Source: an uncultured Ruminococcus sp. (GTDB lineage Bacteria; Bacillota; Clostridia; Oscillospirales; Ruminococcaceae). Taken from it: a stretch of 33,472 bases of DNA. Both the position numbers and the translations under genes were made by a program. Below are positions 7,555 to 15,997 of the stretch, one piece after another. Under the pieces are notes generated by a model. It made no database searches and was not told where the DNA came from. It saw only the letters and a list, made by a program, of their open reading frames with translations. How positions within the stretch are numbered: the first letter of the stretch is position 1; every line of letters starts with the position of its first letter. The stretch covers positions 1 to 33,472 of the forward strand of contig CANRDT010000023.1 in assembly GCA_947629455.1 (NCBI GenBank). The letters run 5' to 3'.

Positions 7555-9042
7555 ATGAACAATTATGACGTGATAATTGCAGGCTGCGGAGTGGCAGGAC
7601 TTTATGCCGCATATAATCTCTCGCGCCGACTCAGCGTGCTGGTTCTCGCCAAGCGCGGACTGACGCTGTGCAATTCGGCTCTGGCGCAGGGCGGTATTGC
7701 CGGCGTGTACGACAATCCTCTCGATTCGCCCGAAAACCATAAGCACGATACCTTTGTGGCAGGCGGCTTTGAGAACGACCCAGAATCTACCGATATACTC
7801 GTGAACGAGGCAAAGATCGACATAGCCGAGATAATACGTCTGGGAGTTGATTTTGACAAAATGCCGGACGGCTCTTATCACCGCACACTGGAGGGCGGCC
7901 ACGGTATGCACCGTATCTTCCACCACAAGGACGCTACCGGATTTGAAATAGAATCCACACTGCTCGATACCGTGCGCACGCTTGAAAATGTGACGATCTG
8001 GGAGGACGCCGTTATGTGCGACTGCCGCAAAAATCCGTCAGGGTTTTCTTTCCTTGTGCTTAAAGAGGGACAGTATCACGTCTGCAATTCGAGATTTGCC
8101 CTTTTCGCAACGGGCGGCATAGGCAGAGTGTATGAATATACCACCAATTCCGCTATCGCAACGGGCGACGGCATAGCCATAGCCTACAGAATGGGCGCAC
8201 AGATAAAGAACCTGAGCTATATACAGTTCCACCCGACCGCTTTTAACAATAAAAATACAAGGGAATGTTTCCTTATTTCCGAGGCGGTAAGAGGAGAGGG
8301 AGCTTACCTTAAAAACTGCAACGGCGAACGCTTTATGCATAACTATGACGCTCGTCTGGAGCTTGCGCCGCGCGATGTGGTATCCCATTCGATCATTTTT
8401 GAGGCGAAAAAGACAGGCTCGGATAATTTCTATCTGGATATAACCCATAAAGATCCGGAATTTATAAAAGAACGTTTCCCGATGATATACCGCAATCTTC
8501 TTGACGCAGGCTTTGATATGACGCAGGATATGATACCCGTGTTCCCCTGTCAGCATTATCTTATGGGCGGAATAAAAGTGGATACGAGTGCGCGGACGAC
8601 CGTGGAGGATCTTTACGCCTGCGGAGAATGTTCGTGTACGGGAGTGCACGGAAATAACCGTCTGGCAAGCAATTCGCTGCTGGAGGCTCTGGTGTTCTCG
8701 CGCAGGGCGGCGGCGGATATTAATGAGAAAGCGCCGCAGCGCAGCGGAGCGTTTATGCCGTATAATTTTGATCTCAATGAAAACGCTCCCCACATTCCGG
8801 CAGGACTGCGCACGGAAATACGCAGGATAATGCAGCAGGCTTATTTCGTTATCCCCGATATAGGCGCGCTTTCCTCGGGATATGAAAGAGTTATCGCAAT
8901 AAAGGAAGTCCTTGACAGCGGACGATTCTGCATAGACAGGGATTATGTGGAGGCAAGATCGCTCGCGACCGTGGCTTATATCGTACTGGGAGAGGCTTAT
9001 AAGATCGCTTTTGAAAGCGAGGAGCTGCCCCATACCAGATAA
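7555..9042 (+). CDS. nadB: L-aspartate oxidase
   Basis: The enzyme oxidises L-aspartate to iminoaspartate, the first step of de novo NAD synthesis, using FAD and passing electrons to oxygen or fumarate. The N-terminal dinucleotide fold is plain (GCGVAG, with glycines near 10, 12 and 15), followed by SALAQGGIAG and a second FAD-contacting block, NRLASNSLLEALVFSRRAA. Substrate-site motifs of the family are present: QFHPTAF, ISEAVRGEGAYL and RDVVSHSI. At 495 residues it is somewhat shorter than the E. coli enzyme (540), mainly in the C-terminal helical domain. The ATG at 7555 follows AGAGG. Its usual partners nadA and nadC are not beside it; a nucleoside deaminase gene follows after 11 bp. The call against fumarate reductase flavoproteins rests on overall similarity and these motifs. 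Confidence 0.92.
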   Translation: MNNYDVIIAGCGVAGLYAAYNLSRRLSVLVLAKRGLTLCNSALAQGGIAGVYDNPLDSPENHKHDTFVAGGFENDPESTDILVNEAKIDIAEIIRLGVDFDKMPDGSYHRTLEGGHGMHRIFHHKDATGFEIESTLLDTVRTLENVTIWEDAVMCDCRKNPSGFSFLVLKEGQYHVCNSRFALFATGGIGRVYEYTTNSAIATGDGIAIAYRMGAQIKNLSYIQFHPTAFNNKNTRECFLISEAVRGEGAYLKNCNGERFMHNYDARLELAPRDVVSHSIIFEAKKTGSDNFYLDITHKDPEFIKERFPMIYRNLLDAGFDMTQDMIPVFPCQHYLMGGIKVDTSARTTVEDLYACGECSCTGVHGNNRLASNSLLEALVFSRRAAADINEKAPQRSGAFMPYNFDLNENAPHIPAGLRTEIRRIMQQAYFVIPDIGALSSGYERVIAIKEVLDSGRFCIDRDYVEARSLATVAYIVLGEAYKIAFESEELPHTR

Positions 9043-9053
9043 GGAGAAACGCT

Positions 9054-10331
9054 ATGCTCAGATTTAAAAACGCGTTGGTAATGGATATGTGCGAGGATAC
9101 GCATACCGAATATAAGGAGGTCTGGACGGAGGGCGGCAGGATAGCTTTCTGCGGCAAGCCCGACTCCGAAATGCTGAAAAACGCGGTCTTTGAGAAGGAA
9201 TACGATCTTGAAAACTGCCTGATAATGCCTTCCTTTAAAAATGCGCATACCCATTCCGCTATGACCTTCCTGCGTTCATATGCCGACGATCTGCCGCTGC
9301 AGGAGTGGCTTTTCGATCGGGTATTTCCTATGGAGGAAAAGCTTACCGGAGAGGATATTTACTGGTTCACCAAGCTTGCGATACTGGAATATCTTTCAAG
9401 CGGCATCACCGCGTCTTTTGATATGTACTTTGAGCCTGAGGATTATTTCAGGGCGAATGTGGAAAGCGGATTCCGCACGGTGATGTGCGGTTCGGTGAGC
9501 GGCTCGGCGGCAGACGCGGCAAGGCTGGAGGAGTTCTATCTGCGCTTTAACGGCAGAGATCCTCTCGTAAGCTACAGACTCGGTTTTCATGCCGAATATA
9601 CCGCGGAATACGGTCTTATGGAGGAGATCGCCGCGCTGGCGAAAAAGTATAAAGCGCCCGTGAGCGTGCATAATTCCGAAACCGCAAAGGAAGTCCGCGA
9701 ATGTGTGGAAAAGTACGGAAAAACGCCGACTGCACTGTTTGACAGCCTCGGTATATACGACTACGGCGGAGCAGGCTTTCACTGCGTGCATTTTTCCGAT
9801 GAGGATATGGATATTTTCCGCCGCAGGAACGTTTATGCCGTCACCTGCCCGGGCTCAAATTCCAAGCTGGCAAGCGGTATCGCGCCGCTTTGCCGTATGA
9901 GGGAAAATGGCGTGAAGATCGCGGTCGGAACGGACGGCGCGGCAAGCAACAACTGCCTTGATATGTTCAGGGAAATGTTCCTGATGACCGCACTGCAAAA
10001 ACTCAGTCTCGGCGACGCTGCGGCTTTTCCGGCTCAGGAGGCTCTGAAAGCCGCCTGCTGCGGTTCGGCTCTCGCTATGGGGCTTGACGACTGCGACCGT
10101 ATCGCCAAAGGCAAACAGGCAGATCTGCTGGTCTTAGATCTGTCAAAGCCGAATATGCAGCCCCTGAATGCGATAGATAAGAATATAGTTTACAGCGGCT
10201 CAAAGCAGAACGTCAGAATGACCGTCTGCGCAGGAAAGGTTCTCTACGAAAACGGAGTATACCATATTAATGCGGACGAAAAGGAAATATACGCGCACTG
10301 CGCCGAAAGATGCGCCGTTCTTAAAGATTGA
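9054..10331 (+). CDS. 5-methylthioadenosine/S-adenosylhomocysteine deaminase-like amidohydrolase
   Basis: This is a 425-residue metal-dependent amidohydrolase of the MtaD/SsnA group. These enzymes deaminate methylthioadenosine, S-adenosylhomocysteine, adenosine or related compounds. The metal-binding HxH is at H65/H67 (FKNAHTHSAM), the next His with its acid at H206/E209 (HNSET), another His in GFHCVHF (243-246) and the metal Asp at D294 in GTDGAASNN. The segment after HxH (LPLQEWL, then the P-rich FPMEEKL) is typical of MTA/SAH deaminases. It begins 11 bp after nadB with GGAG upstream of the ATG, so the two share a transcript. The exact nucleoside is not certain, since several amidohydrolase subfamilies look alike at this level. 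Confidence 0.85.
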   Translation: MLRFKNALVMDMCEDTHTEYKEVWTEGGRIAFCGKPDSEMLKNAVFEKEYDLENCLIMPSFKNAHTHSAMTFLRSYADDLPLQEWLFDRVFPMEEKLTGEDIYWFTKLAILEYLSSGITASFDMYFEPEDYFRANVESGFRTVMCGSVSGSAADAARLEEFYLRFNGRDPLVSYRLGFHAEYTAEYGLMEEIAALAKKYKAPVSVHNSETAKEVRECVEKYGKTPTALFDSLGIYDYGGAGFHCVHFSDEDMDIFRRRNVYAVTCPGSNSKLASGIAPLCRMRENGVKIAVGTDGAASNNCLDMFREMFLMTALQKLSLGDAAAFPAQEALKAACCGSALAMGLDDCDRIAKGKQADLLVLDLSKPNMQPLNAIDKNIVYSGSKQNVRMTVCAGKVLYENGVYHINADEKEIYAHCAERCAVLKD

Positions 10332-10386
10332 ATATAAGATTTTGTGCAAAATGTCTAAAATATTGCGTAAAATACTGCAAAAATTC

Positions 10387-10436
10387 TACACCGTAATTTT
10401 CCGGAAAACTCTTGAAATCCGGAGGGTTACGGTGTA
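10387..10436. promoter_or_regulatory. Nested inverted repeat covering the S10 promoter
   Basis: The outer arms TACACCGTAA (10387-10396) and TTACGGTGTA (10427-10436) are perfectly complementary. The inner arms TCCGG (10400-10404) and CCGGA (10419-10423) are separated from them by 3 nt on each side. The 14-nt centre plus inner arm contains the -35 box, and the right outer arm runs into the -10 box. It could be an operator, or, in read-through RNA from nadB, a hairpin. No regulator can be named. Confidence 0.6.
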
Positions 10437-10440
10437 TAAT
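10412..10440 (+). promoter_or_regulatory. Sigma-A promoter of the S10-spc-alpha operon
   Basis: TTGAAA at 10412-10417 and a perfect TATAAT at 10435-10440 are spaced by 17 bp. Transcription should begin near 10447, giving a leader of roughly 395 nt before rpsJ. No other promoter of comparable quality was noticed inside the operon. Confidence 0.8.
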
Positions 10441-10446
10441 ATTACT

Positions 10447-10841
10447 TGCGTGACTGCACGAGGGCGTATTGTCGAATGACGGATACGCCGAGATATGCGT
10501 TGAAGTGAAAGGTTGCCGGCGGTCTGCCGGGTAATTTTCATGGAGTATGTCCGATTTTAAACCGGGCGACCGTAATAACCGAAACACAGTATGTGCTTAT
10601 GCTTCTTGCGAGGGCGGCGGACTGCTTTGCCGCTTTGTATGAGTATGTAACGCTGTGCGTTTGATTTTTCTGAGTCCGAATACCAAAACGGTGATTCGGT
10701 ATTTTTTATGGAAAGTACACGGAACACACGGCGGAGTGTAAAACGAAAAACCGAGGTTTCAGCCACGGTCACACAAGTTGTTGCGGATAGGGAAAATCCC
10801 TGCCCCCATATTTTGAGTAATCAGCGAGGAGGCGATTTCAA
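10447..10841 (+). promoter_or_regulatory. Structured 5' leader of the ribosomal operon
   Basis: The long untranslated leader folds locally into several hairpins. A perfect 7-bp stem, GGCGTAT/ATACGCC, lies at 10463-10489, and a CCGGC/GCCGG stem near 10515-10532. A GC-rich stem lies around 10610-10635, followed by a terminator-like hairpin at 10676-10707. In other bacteria the S10 operon is controlled through its leader, for example by L4 in E. coli, and conserved leader motifs upstream of rpsJ have been reported for Clostridia. That this leader belongs to such a class is inference. Confidence 0.55.
10676..10707 (+). terminator. Terminator-like hairpin inside the S10 leader (attenuator candidate)
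   Basis: CCGAATACC pairs with GGTGATTCGG, leaving one G bulged, over a short loop, and TATTTTTT follows directly. It stands about 135 nt before the rpsJ start and about 230 nt after the promoter, so a polymerase stopping here would shut off all 32 genes. This is the arrangement expected for transcription attenuation. Confidence 0.6.
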
Positions 10842-11156
10842 GTGGCAGTCAATGAGAAGATCAGGATCAAGATCAAGGGATATGAGCATGCCGTAGTAGA
10901 TGCGGCGGCGGCAAAGATCGTTGACGCGGTAAAGCGCTCGGGCGCTCAGGTGTCGGGACCTATCCCCCTTCCTACCGACAAAGAGGTAGTAACGATCCTC
11001 AGAGCTGTTCATAAGTACAAGGACAGCAGAGAACAGTTTGAGTTGAGAACTCACAAAAGGCTTATCGACGTTATCCGTCCCACCAAGGGAACAACGGCGG
11101 CGCTCGAGGCTCTTGAACTTCCTGCAGGCGTTAACATTGTAATGGAGATCAAGTAA
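10842..11156 (+). CDS. rpsJ: 30S ribosomal protein S10
   Basis: The 104-residue protein is full length for S10, which sits in the 30S head and also acts as NusE in antitermination complexes. The conserved loop VSGPIPLPT and the block [17 protein letters not shown] are present. The start is GTG at 10842, with AGGAGG nine bases upstream; the internal ATG at 10851 has no site of its own. It is the first gene of the 32-gene operon. The 92 bp that follow hold two small hairpins, GAGATC/GATCTC (11167-11183) and GTTGGGC/GCTCAAC (11205-11222), before the rplC ribosome binding site. Confidence 0.98.
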   Translation: MAVNEKIRIKIKGYEHAVVDAAAAKIVDAVKRSGAQVSGPIPLPTDKEVVTILRAVHKYKDSREQFELRTHKRLIDVIRPTKGTTAALEALELPAGVNIVMEIK

Positions 11157-11248
11157 TTTCCAAAAAGAGATCAGAGTGATCTCGTATCAATGTTTGCAGG
11201 TCATGTTGGGCGCAAGCTCAACCAATAACCATAGGAGGAATAAACATC

Positions 11249-11884
11249 ATGAAAAAAGGAATCATCGGAAAAAAGATCGGTATGACGCAGATCTTTGATG
11301 AAACGGGAAAGGTTATCCCCGTTACCGTCGTAGAGGCGGGTCCCTGCGTGGTCGTTCAGAAAAAGACCGTTGAGAACGACGGTTACGAGGCGGTACAGCT
11401 CGGTTTCGGCGACATCAGGGCAAAGAGAGTGAACAAGCCTCTCGCCGGACATTTCAAGAAGGCGGACGTGGCTCTGAAGAGAACTCTCAGGGAATTCAGA
11501 CTTGACGACATCTCCGCCGTGAACGTGGGCGACATCGTTAAGGCGGACGCGTTTGAAGTGGGCGAGATCGTGGACGTATGCGGCACCAGCAAGGGTAAAG
11601 GTTTCGCAGGTACGATCAAGCGCTGGAACAATTCAAGACTCAAGGAAACTCACGGTACGGGACCCGTTCACAGACACGCCGGCTCTATGGGCGCCTGCTC
11701 TTCCCCTTCGAGAATATTCAAGGGCAAGGGAATGCCCGGACACCTCGGCGCGGAGAGAGTAACGATCCAGAATCTTGAAATAGTAAAGATAGACGCAGAA
11801 AATAACCTTATCGCGATCAAGGGAGCGATCCCCGGACCCAAGAACGGCACGGTAACGATCGTTGATCGCGTTAAGAAGGCTTAG
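11249..11884 (+). CDS. rplC: 50S ribosomal protein L3
   Basis: L3 binds 23S rRNA early in assembly and reaches to the peptidyl transferase centre. The 211-residue product has the N-terminal [15 protein letters not shown] signature and the basic loop [15 protein letters not shown], followed by [20 protein letters not shown] and GKGMPGHLG, which form the extended loop of the family. The ATG follows AGGAGG. The stop codon TAG ends at 11884, and the rplD ribosome binding site begins four bases later. Confidence 0.98.
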   Translation: MKKGIIGKKIGMTQIFDETGKVIPVTVVEAGPCVVVQKKTVENDGYEAVQLGFGDIRAKRVNKPLAGHFKKADVALKRTLREFRLDDISAVNVGDIVKADAFEVGEIVDVCGTSKGKGFAGTIKRWNNSRLKETHGTGPVHRHAGSMGACSSPSRIFKGKGMPGHLGAERVTIQNLEIVKIDAENNLIAIKGAIPGPKNGTVTIVDRVKKA

Positions 11885-11901
11885 TGGAAGGAGGAGTTAA
11901 G

Positions 11902-12525
11902 ATGTCACAGATCGCAGTATTTGATATGACAGGCAAAAAAGTAGCCGACACTGAGCTTAACGACGCCGTTTTCGGCATCGAACCCAACAAGACGATAATG
12001 CACGCTATGGTAGTGAATTATCTGGCAAATCAGAGACAGGGCACACAGTCCACGCTCACAAGGACGGAAGTAAAGGGCGGCGGCCGCAAGCCCTGGCGTC
12101 AGAAGGGCACGGGACACGCAAGACAGGGTTCTATCAGAGCTCCGCAGTGGGTACACGGCGGTATCGCTCTCGGTCCTAAGCCCAGAGATTACAGCTATTC
12201 CCTCAACAAGAAGGAAAAAAGACTGGCTATGAAGTCGGCGCTTTCCGTAAAGGTGCTCGACGAGAATATGGTGGTAGTTGACGCTATAAAGACGGACGAG
12301 TTCAGGACAAAGACGATAGTTGATATGCTCAAGGCTCTCGAGGTGGAGGGCAAGGCTCTTATCGTTACCGCCGAGGCTGATGCCAAGGTGATAAAGAGCG
12401 CCGGAAATATCCCCGGAGTCAAGACGGCGACAGTAAACACCCTTAACGTTTACGATATACTCAACTATGATAAGTTTATCGTAGCCGCCGACGCCGTAGC
12501 AAAGATCGAGGAGGTTTATGCGTAA
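11902..12525 (+). CDS. rplD: 50S ribosomal protein L4
   Basis: L4 lines the upper exit tunnel and, in some bacteria, represses its own S10 operon. That is relevant here because the operon leader has an attenuator-like hairpin. The frame is open from a GTG at 11884, but that codon overlaps the rplC stop and lies in front of the site AAGGAGGAG. The ATG at 11902 is correctly spaced and yields 207 residues starting MSQIAVFDMTGK. The tunnel extension is intact (GGGRKPWRQKGTGHARQGS, then PQWVHGGIALGPKPRDY). Its stop overlaps the rplW start as TAATG, which suggests translational coupling. Confidence 0.98.
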   Translation: MSQIAVFDMTGKKVADTELNDAVFGIEPNKTIMHAMVVNYLANQRQGTQSTLTRTEVKGGGRKPWRQKGTGHARQGSIRAPQWVHGGIALGPKPRDYSYSLNKKEKRLAMKSALSVKVLDENMVVVDAIKTDEFRTKTIVDMLKALEVEGKALIVTAEADAKVIKSAGNIPGVKTATVNTLNVYDILNYDKFIVAADAVAKIEEVYA

Positions 12526-12818
12526 TGAACAAGACCGCTCAGGATATTATAATCAGACCGATCATCACTGAAGATTCTATGGAAAGACTTCAGAACGGCA
12601 AATATACTTTCGAGGTTGCCAAGGACGCTAACAAGGTCGAGATCGCAAAGGCTGTGGAGGAGCTCTTCGGAGTAGAGGTCGCAGGCGTGAACACCGTAAG
12701 CGTAAAGGGCAAGCAGAAGAGAATGGGCAGATTCGTCGGATACAGACCCGACCGCAAAAAAGCGATCGTTACCGTTAAGGGCGACAAGACGATCGAGTTC
12801 TTTGACGGAATGTACTGA
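12525..12818 (+). CDS. rplW: 50S ribosomal protein L23
   Basis: L23 lies at the tunnel exit and is the docking point for trigger factor and SRP. The 97-residue protein shows the family pattern: IIRPIITEDSM at the start, KYTFEVAKDANKVEIAKAVE, then the basic loop GKQKRMGRFVGYRPDRKKA. The ATG overlaps the stop codon of rplD, and the ribosome binding site lies within the end of rplD. It is followed by an unusually long gap before rplB. Confidence 0.97.
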   Translation: MNKTAQDIIIRPIITEDSMERLQNGKYTFEVAKDANKVEIAKAVEELFGVEVAGVNTVSVKGKQKRMGRFVGYRPDRKKAIVTVKGDKTIEFFDGMY

Positions 12819-13035
12819 TAATCCGCTTGCGGCAGGGCGTACCGATATACTGCGCCCGTACCTCCGGCAGAGCCGGAGAAGATCCTGCGAGGCGGCGTCG
12901 CGGCCGCTGGGGACGCGCAGACGTTTCCCGCATTTCGCCTGTTTCGGGTATTTTCCGCAGGATGTAAGTATGGAGAGATGCTTGGAGCGCGCTCTTTGAT
13001 CTCTTCGCAAAACCATATAAGGAGTGAAATACAAT
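12819..13035 (+). other. GC-rich structured spacer between rplW and rplB
   Basis: These 217 bp separate two genes that are normally packed closely together. They contain GC-rich inverted repeats: CTCCGGC/GCCGGAG (12862-12878, 3-nt loop), GGGCG/CGCCC (12835-12857), and GGCGGC with GGCCGC near 12891. A 65-codon + frame crosses the spacer but begins inside rplW and has no ribosome binding site. The rplB site AAGGAG lies at the far end. No T-run follows any stem, so this is not an obvious terminator. Confidence 0.6.
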
Positions 13036-13869
13036 ATGGCAATAAAAAGCTACAAGCCTACGACTCCCGGAAGAAGAGGAATGACTGTTACCGATTATTC
13101 CGAGCTGTCGAAGGTCGCTCCCTGCAAGTCGCTGCTCGAGCCGATGGACAAGAAGTCCGGCAGAAACAGCTACGGCAGGATAACCGTCCGTCACAGAGGC
13201 GGCGGAGTAAGAAGAAAGTACCGTGTTATCGACTTCAAGAGGAACAAGACCGATATGAACGCAACGGTGCTTACTATCGAATACGATCCCAACAGATCGG
13301 CGTTTATCGCGCTCGTTCAGTATGAGGACGGCGAGAAGAGATATATCATCGCGCCGAACGGTCTTAAGGTCGGAGACGTGGTAAGATCCGGAGCTGACGC
13401 CGACATCAAGCCGGGCAACGCGCTCGCGCTGGCAAATATCCCGGTCGGTACTTTTATCCACAATATCGAGCTTTATCCCGGCAAGGGCGCACAGCTCGTG
13501 CGTTCGGCAGGCAATATGGCTCAGCTGATGGGCAAGGAGGATTCCTACGCGCTGGTAAGACTTCCTTCCGGCGAGATGAGGAAGATCCCCGCAAACTGTA
13601 TGGCGACGATCGGACAGGTCGGCAATATAGATCATGAAAACGTAAATATCGGCAAGGCGGGAAGAAAGCGTCACATGGGCTGGAGACCTACCGTAAGAGG
13701 TTCGGTAATGAACCCCTGCGATCACCCCCACGGCGGCGGCGAAGGCAAATCTCCCGTCGGACGTCCGAGTCCTGTTACCCCCTGGGGCAAGCCTACCATG
13801 GGTTACAAGACGAGAGCAAAGCATCATCGCTCCGATAAGTTTATCGTAAAACGCAGAAACGGTAAGTAA
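13036..13869 (+). CDS. rplB: 50S ribosomal protein L2
   Basis: L2 is needed for subunit joining and peptidyl transfer. The start is taken at the ATG at 13036 ([15 protein letters not shown]). The GTG at 13024 in the same frame is part of the ribosome binding region, AAGGAGTG. The 277 residues equal the usual length. The conserved C-terminal block with the catalytically implicated histidine is present ([17 protein letters not shown]), followed by [11 protein letters not shown]. It is preceded by a 217-bp structured spacer and followed by rpsS after 23 bp. Confidence 0.98.
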   Translation: MAIKSYKPTTPGRRGMTVTDYSELSKVAPCKSLLEPMDKKSGRNSYGRITVRHRGGGVRRKYRVIDFKRNKTDMNATVLTIEYDPNRSAFIALVQYEDGEKRYIIAPNGLKVGDVVRSGADADIKPGNALALANIPVGTFIHNIELYPGKGAQLVRSAGNMAQLMGKEDSYALVRLPSGEMRKIPANCMATIGQVGNIDHENVNIGKAGRKRHMGWRPTVRGSVMNPCDHPHGGGEGKSPVGRPSPVTPWGKPTMGYKTRAKHHRSDKFIVKRRNGK

Positions 13870-13892
13870 TGCTGAAAGGAGGCAGATGAATA

Positions 13893-14177
13893 ATGGGCAG
13901 AAGCGTTAAGAAGGGACCTTTCGTAGAGGAATCCCTTATGAAAAAGGTAGTTGCAATGAACGATGCCGGAGAGAAGAAGGTAGTAAAGACCTGGAGCAGA
14001 GCCTCCACGATCTTCCCCGAATTCGTTGGTCATACATTCGCTGTTCATGACGGACGCAAGCACGTTCCGGTCTATGTCACCGAGGATATGGTGGGTCATA
14101 AGCTGGGAGAGTTTGCTCCCACAAGGACGTTCAAAGGCCACGCAGGTTCAAAGACCTCGAACAACGGTAAGAAGTAG
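13893..14177 (+). CDS. rpsS: 30S ribosomal protein S19
   Basis: S19 binds the 16S rRNA 3' domain with S13 in the 30S head. The 94-residue protein starts [18 protein letters not shown] and ends in the expected basic tail with [16 protein letters not shown] lies upstream. An earlier ATG at 13887 is followed almost at once by a stop, so 13893 is the start. It is followed by rplV after 18 bp with a strong site, AAAGGAGGAG. Confidence 0.98.
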   Translation: MGRSVKKGPFVEESLMKKVVAMNDAGEKKVVKTWSRASTIFPEFVGHTFAVHDGRKHVPVYVTEDMVGHKLGEFAPTRTFKGHAGSKTSNNGKK

Positions 14178-14195
14178 CGGAAAGGAGGAGTTCAG

Positions 14196-14531
14196 ATGGA
14201 AGCAAAAGCAATTCTGAGAAACGCTCGTATTGCTCCCCGCAAGGTGCAGATCGTTCTCGATCTTATCCGGGGAAAAGATTATGAAGTTGCTATGGCAACA
14301 TTAAAGCATACGCCCAAGGCTGCTTGTGAATATTTGGAGAAACTTCTGAAGTCCGCTGCCGCAAACGCAGAAAACAATCACAATATGGATAAGAATAACC
14401 TCTATGTTGCGCAGTGCTACGTTTGCCCGGGCCCGATAATCAAAAGAATAAGACCAAGAGCACAAGGCAGAGCCTACAGGATCCTTAAGAGAACATCGCA
14501 CGTTACGATCGTTCTCAAGGAAAAGGATTAA
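14196..14531 (+). CDS. rplV: 50S ribosomal protein L22
   Basis: L22 contributes a beta-hairpin to the exit-tunnel wall, the site of some macrolide-resistance changes. The 111 residues include the N-terminal [20 protein letters not shown] and the hairpin region with [19 protein letters not shown]. The length is normal, and no insertion or deletion is visible in the hairpin tip. It is tightly packed between rpsS and rpsC. Confidence 0.98.
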   Translation: MEAKAILRNARIAPRKVQIVLDLIRGKDYEVAMATLKHTPKAACEYLEKLLKSAAANAENNHNMDKNNLYVAQCYVCPGPIIKRIRPRAQGRAYRILKRTSHVTIVLKEKD

Positions 14532-14551
14532 GCTGAAAGAGGAGGTAAACT

Positions 14552-15352
14552 ATGGGTCAAAAGGTTAATCCACACGGACTGAGAGTCGGTGTGATAAAGG
14601 ATTGGGATTCCCGCTGGTTTGCAGATAAGAGCACTTTCGGCGACACACTGGTAGAGGATTACAATATTCGTAACTATGTTATGAAAGCTCTGAACACCCG
14701 TTCAAAGAATCCCTCGGACAAGTGCGTTTATGCAGGTGTTCCTAAAGTGGAGATCGAAAGATTTGCTGATAACGACGGCGGACAGAGAGTAAGACTTCAC
14801 ATTCACTGCGCGAAGCCCGGTATCGTTATCGGAAGAGGCGGCGCGGAGATAGATAAGCTCCGTACCGATATTGAAAAGAAGATCGGCAAGAAGGTCACGA
14901 TCAACATTGTCGAAGTAAAACAGCCCGACATCAACGCGCAGCTCGTTGCCGAGAAGATCGCTCACGATCTGGAGGATCGTATTTCTTTCAGACGTGCTAT
15001 GAAGCAGGCTATCGGCAGAGCTATGAAGCTTGGCGCAAAGGGTATCAAGACCAGAGTTTCCGGACGTCTGGGCGGCGCCGAGATCGCAAGAGCGGAAAGC
15101 TATCACGAGGGTACGATCCCTCTTCAGACTATCAGAGCGGATATTGATTACGGTACTGCGGAAGCTCATACGACCTACGGACGTATCGGCGTAAAGGTTT
15201 GGATCTACCGCGGAGAAGTTCTCAAGGGCGAAGTTGCCGCGTCTGACAGAAGGGAAAACAACGACAGAAGAAGAAACAGAAGAAACGACGACAGACCGAG
15301 AGGCGGCCGCCGTGATTTCAACAGATCAAAAAGAGAAGGAGGTAACAACTAA
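14552..15352 (+). CDS. rpsC: 30S ribosomal protein S3 with long basic tail
   Basis: S3 lies at the mRNA entry channel and has helicase activity. The start [13 protein letters not shown] is canonical. The KH domain carries [14 protein letters not shown], and the C-terminal domain has [14 protein letters not shown] and [16 protein letters not shown]. The protein is 266 residues long against 218-233 in B. subtilis and E. coli. The extra length is a low-complexity tail from about residue 228, rich in Arg, Asn and Asp, probably disordered. The stop overlaps the rplP start as TAATG. Confidence 0.98.
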   Translation: MGQKVNPHGLRVGVIKDWDSRWFADKSTFGDTLVEDYNIRNYVMKALNTRSKNPSDKCVYAGVPKVEIERFADNDGGQRVRLHIHCAKPGIVIGRGGAEIDKLRTDIEKKIGKKVTINIVEVKQPDINAQLVAEKIAHDLEDRISFRRAMKQAIGRAMKLGAKGIKTRVSGRLGGAEIARAESYHEGTIPLQTIRADIDYGTAEAHTTYGRIGVKVWIYRGEVLKGEVAASDRRENNDRRRNRRNDDRPRGGRRDFNRSKREGGNN

Positions 15353-15783
15353 TGCTGCTTCCAAAGAGAGTTAAGTACAGAAGAGTCCAGAGGGGCAGGC
15401 TGAAAGGCAAGGCGACCAGAGGAAATACAGTTTCCTACGGCGATTACGGTCTTCAGGCGCTCCAGCCGGCATGGATAACCTCCAATCAGATCGAGGCTGC
15501 CCGTATCGCGATGACGAGATACATCAAGAGAGGCGGTCAGGTATGGATAAAGATCTTCCCCGACAAGCCTGTTACCGAAAAGCCTGCCGAGACGCGAATG
15601 GGTTCAGGTAAAGGTTCTCCCGAGTACTGGGTAGCCGTGGTCAAGCCGGGCAGAGTTATGTTCGAGATCGCAGGAGTAAGCGAGGATATTGCAAGAGAGG
15701 CTATGCGTCTTGCGATGCACAAGCTGCCTGTGAAGTGCAAGTTTGTCAAGAAAGAAACTCAAGAAACGGGTGGTGAGCAATAA
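15352..15783 (+). CDS. rplP: 50S ribosomal protein L16
   Basis: L16 helps position A-site tRNA and matures the peptidyl transferase centre. The 143 residues begin [16 protein letters not shown] and include [16 protein letters not shown] and the block [19 protein letters not shown]. Its start codon overlaps the rpsC stop and its stop overlaps the rpmC start, both as TAATG. It is therefore coupled in translation on both sides. Confidence 0.98.
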   Translation: MLLPKRVKYRRVQRGRLKGKATRGNTVSYGDYGLQALQPAWITSNQIEAARIAMTRYIKRGGQVWIKIFPDKPVTEKPAETRMGSGKGSPEYWVAVVKPGRVMFEIAGVSEDIAREAMRLAMHKLPVKCKFVKKETQETGGEQ

Positions 15784-15977
15784 TGAAAGCAAATGAGATC
15801 AAGGATTTGTCTGCTGCCGAGCTGAACGAAAAGCTGGCAGAACTTAAACAGGAGCTTTTTAACCTTCGTTTTCAGCACGCCGTGAACCAACTGGAAAATC
15901 CGATGAGGATGAAAGCGGTAAAGAAGGATATTGCTCGTGTAAAGACATTCATTCGTAAGCAAGAGTCCGTTCAATAA
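15783..15977 (+). CDS. rpmC: 50S ribosomal protein L29
   Basis: L29 is a small helical-hairpin protein at the tunnel exit, next to L23. The 64 residues contain [20 protein letters not shown] and end with the typical second helix containing [12 protein letters not shown]. Its start overlaps the stop of rplP. The next gene, rpsQ, begins 20 bp later behind GGGAGG. Confidence 0.97.
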   Translation: MKANEIKDLSAAELNEKLAELKQELFNLRFQHAVNQLENPMRMKAVKKDIARVKTFIRKQESVQ

Positions 15978-15997
15978 TTGCGAAGGGAGGATCAACT

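Larger units (their letters stand above)
10332..10841 (+). other. Control region upstream of the S10 operon
   Basis: There is no gene in these 510 bp. They hold a nested inverted repeat around a promoter (10387-10440) and a structured leader of roughly 395 nt that ends in a terminator-like hairpin and then the rpsJ ribosome binding site. No separate terminator with a T-run is visible behind the nadB operon, so some read-through into the ribosomal operon is possible. Confidence 0.7.

Noticed and set aside
8038..9033. A 331-codon minus-strand frame opposite nadB
   Set aside because: Antisense shadow of a well-supported enzyme gene, with no start site or domain.
11884..11901. GTG start for rplD overlapping the rplC stop
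   Set aside because: The codon precedes the strong AAGGAGGAG site. The ATG at 11902 is well spaced and gives the normal L4 N-terminus.
12802..12999. A 65-codon + strand frame across the rplW-rplB gap, considered as a small extra gene
   Set aside because: Its ATG lies inside rplW without a ribosome binding site, and the translated sequence follows the GC-rich stems with no protein-like pattern.
12775..13827. A 350-codon minus-strand frame opposite rplB
   Set aside because: Antisense to L2 and the spacer; the composition is that of a reverse-translated gene and no motif is visible.
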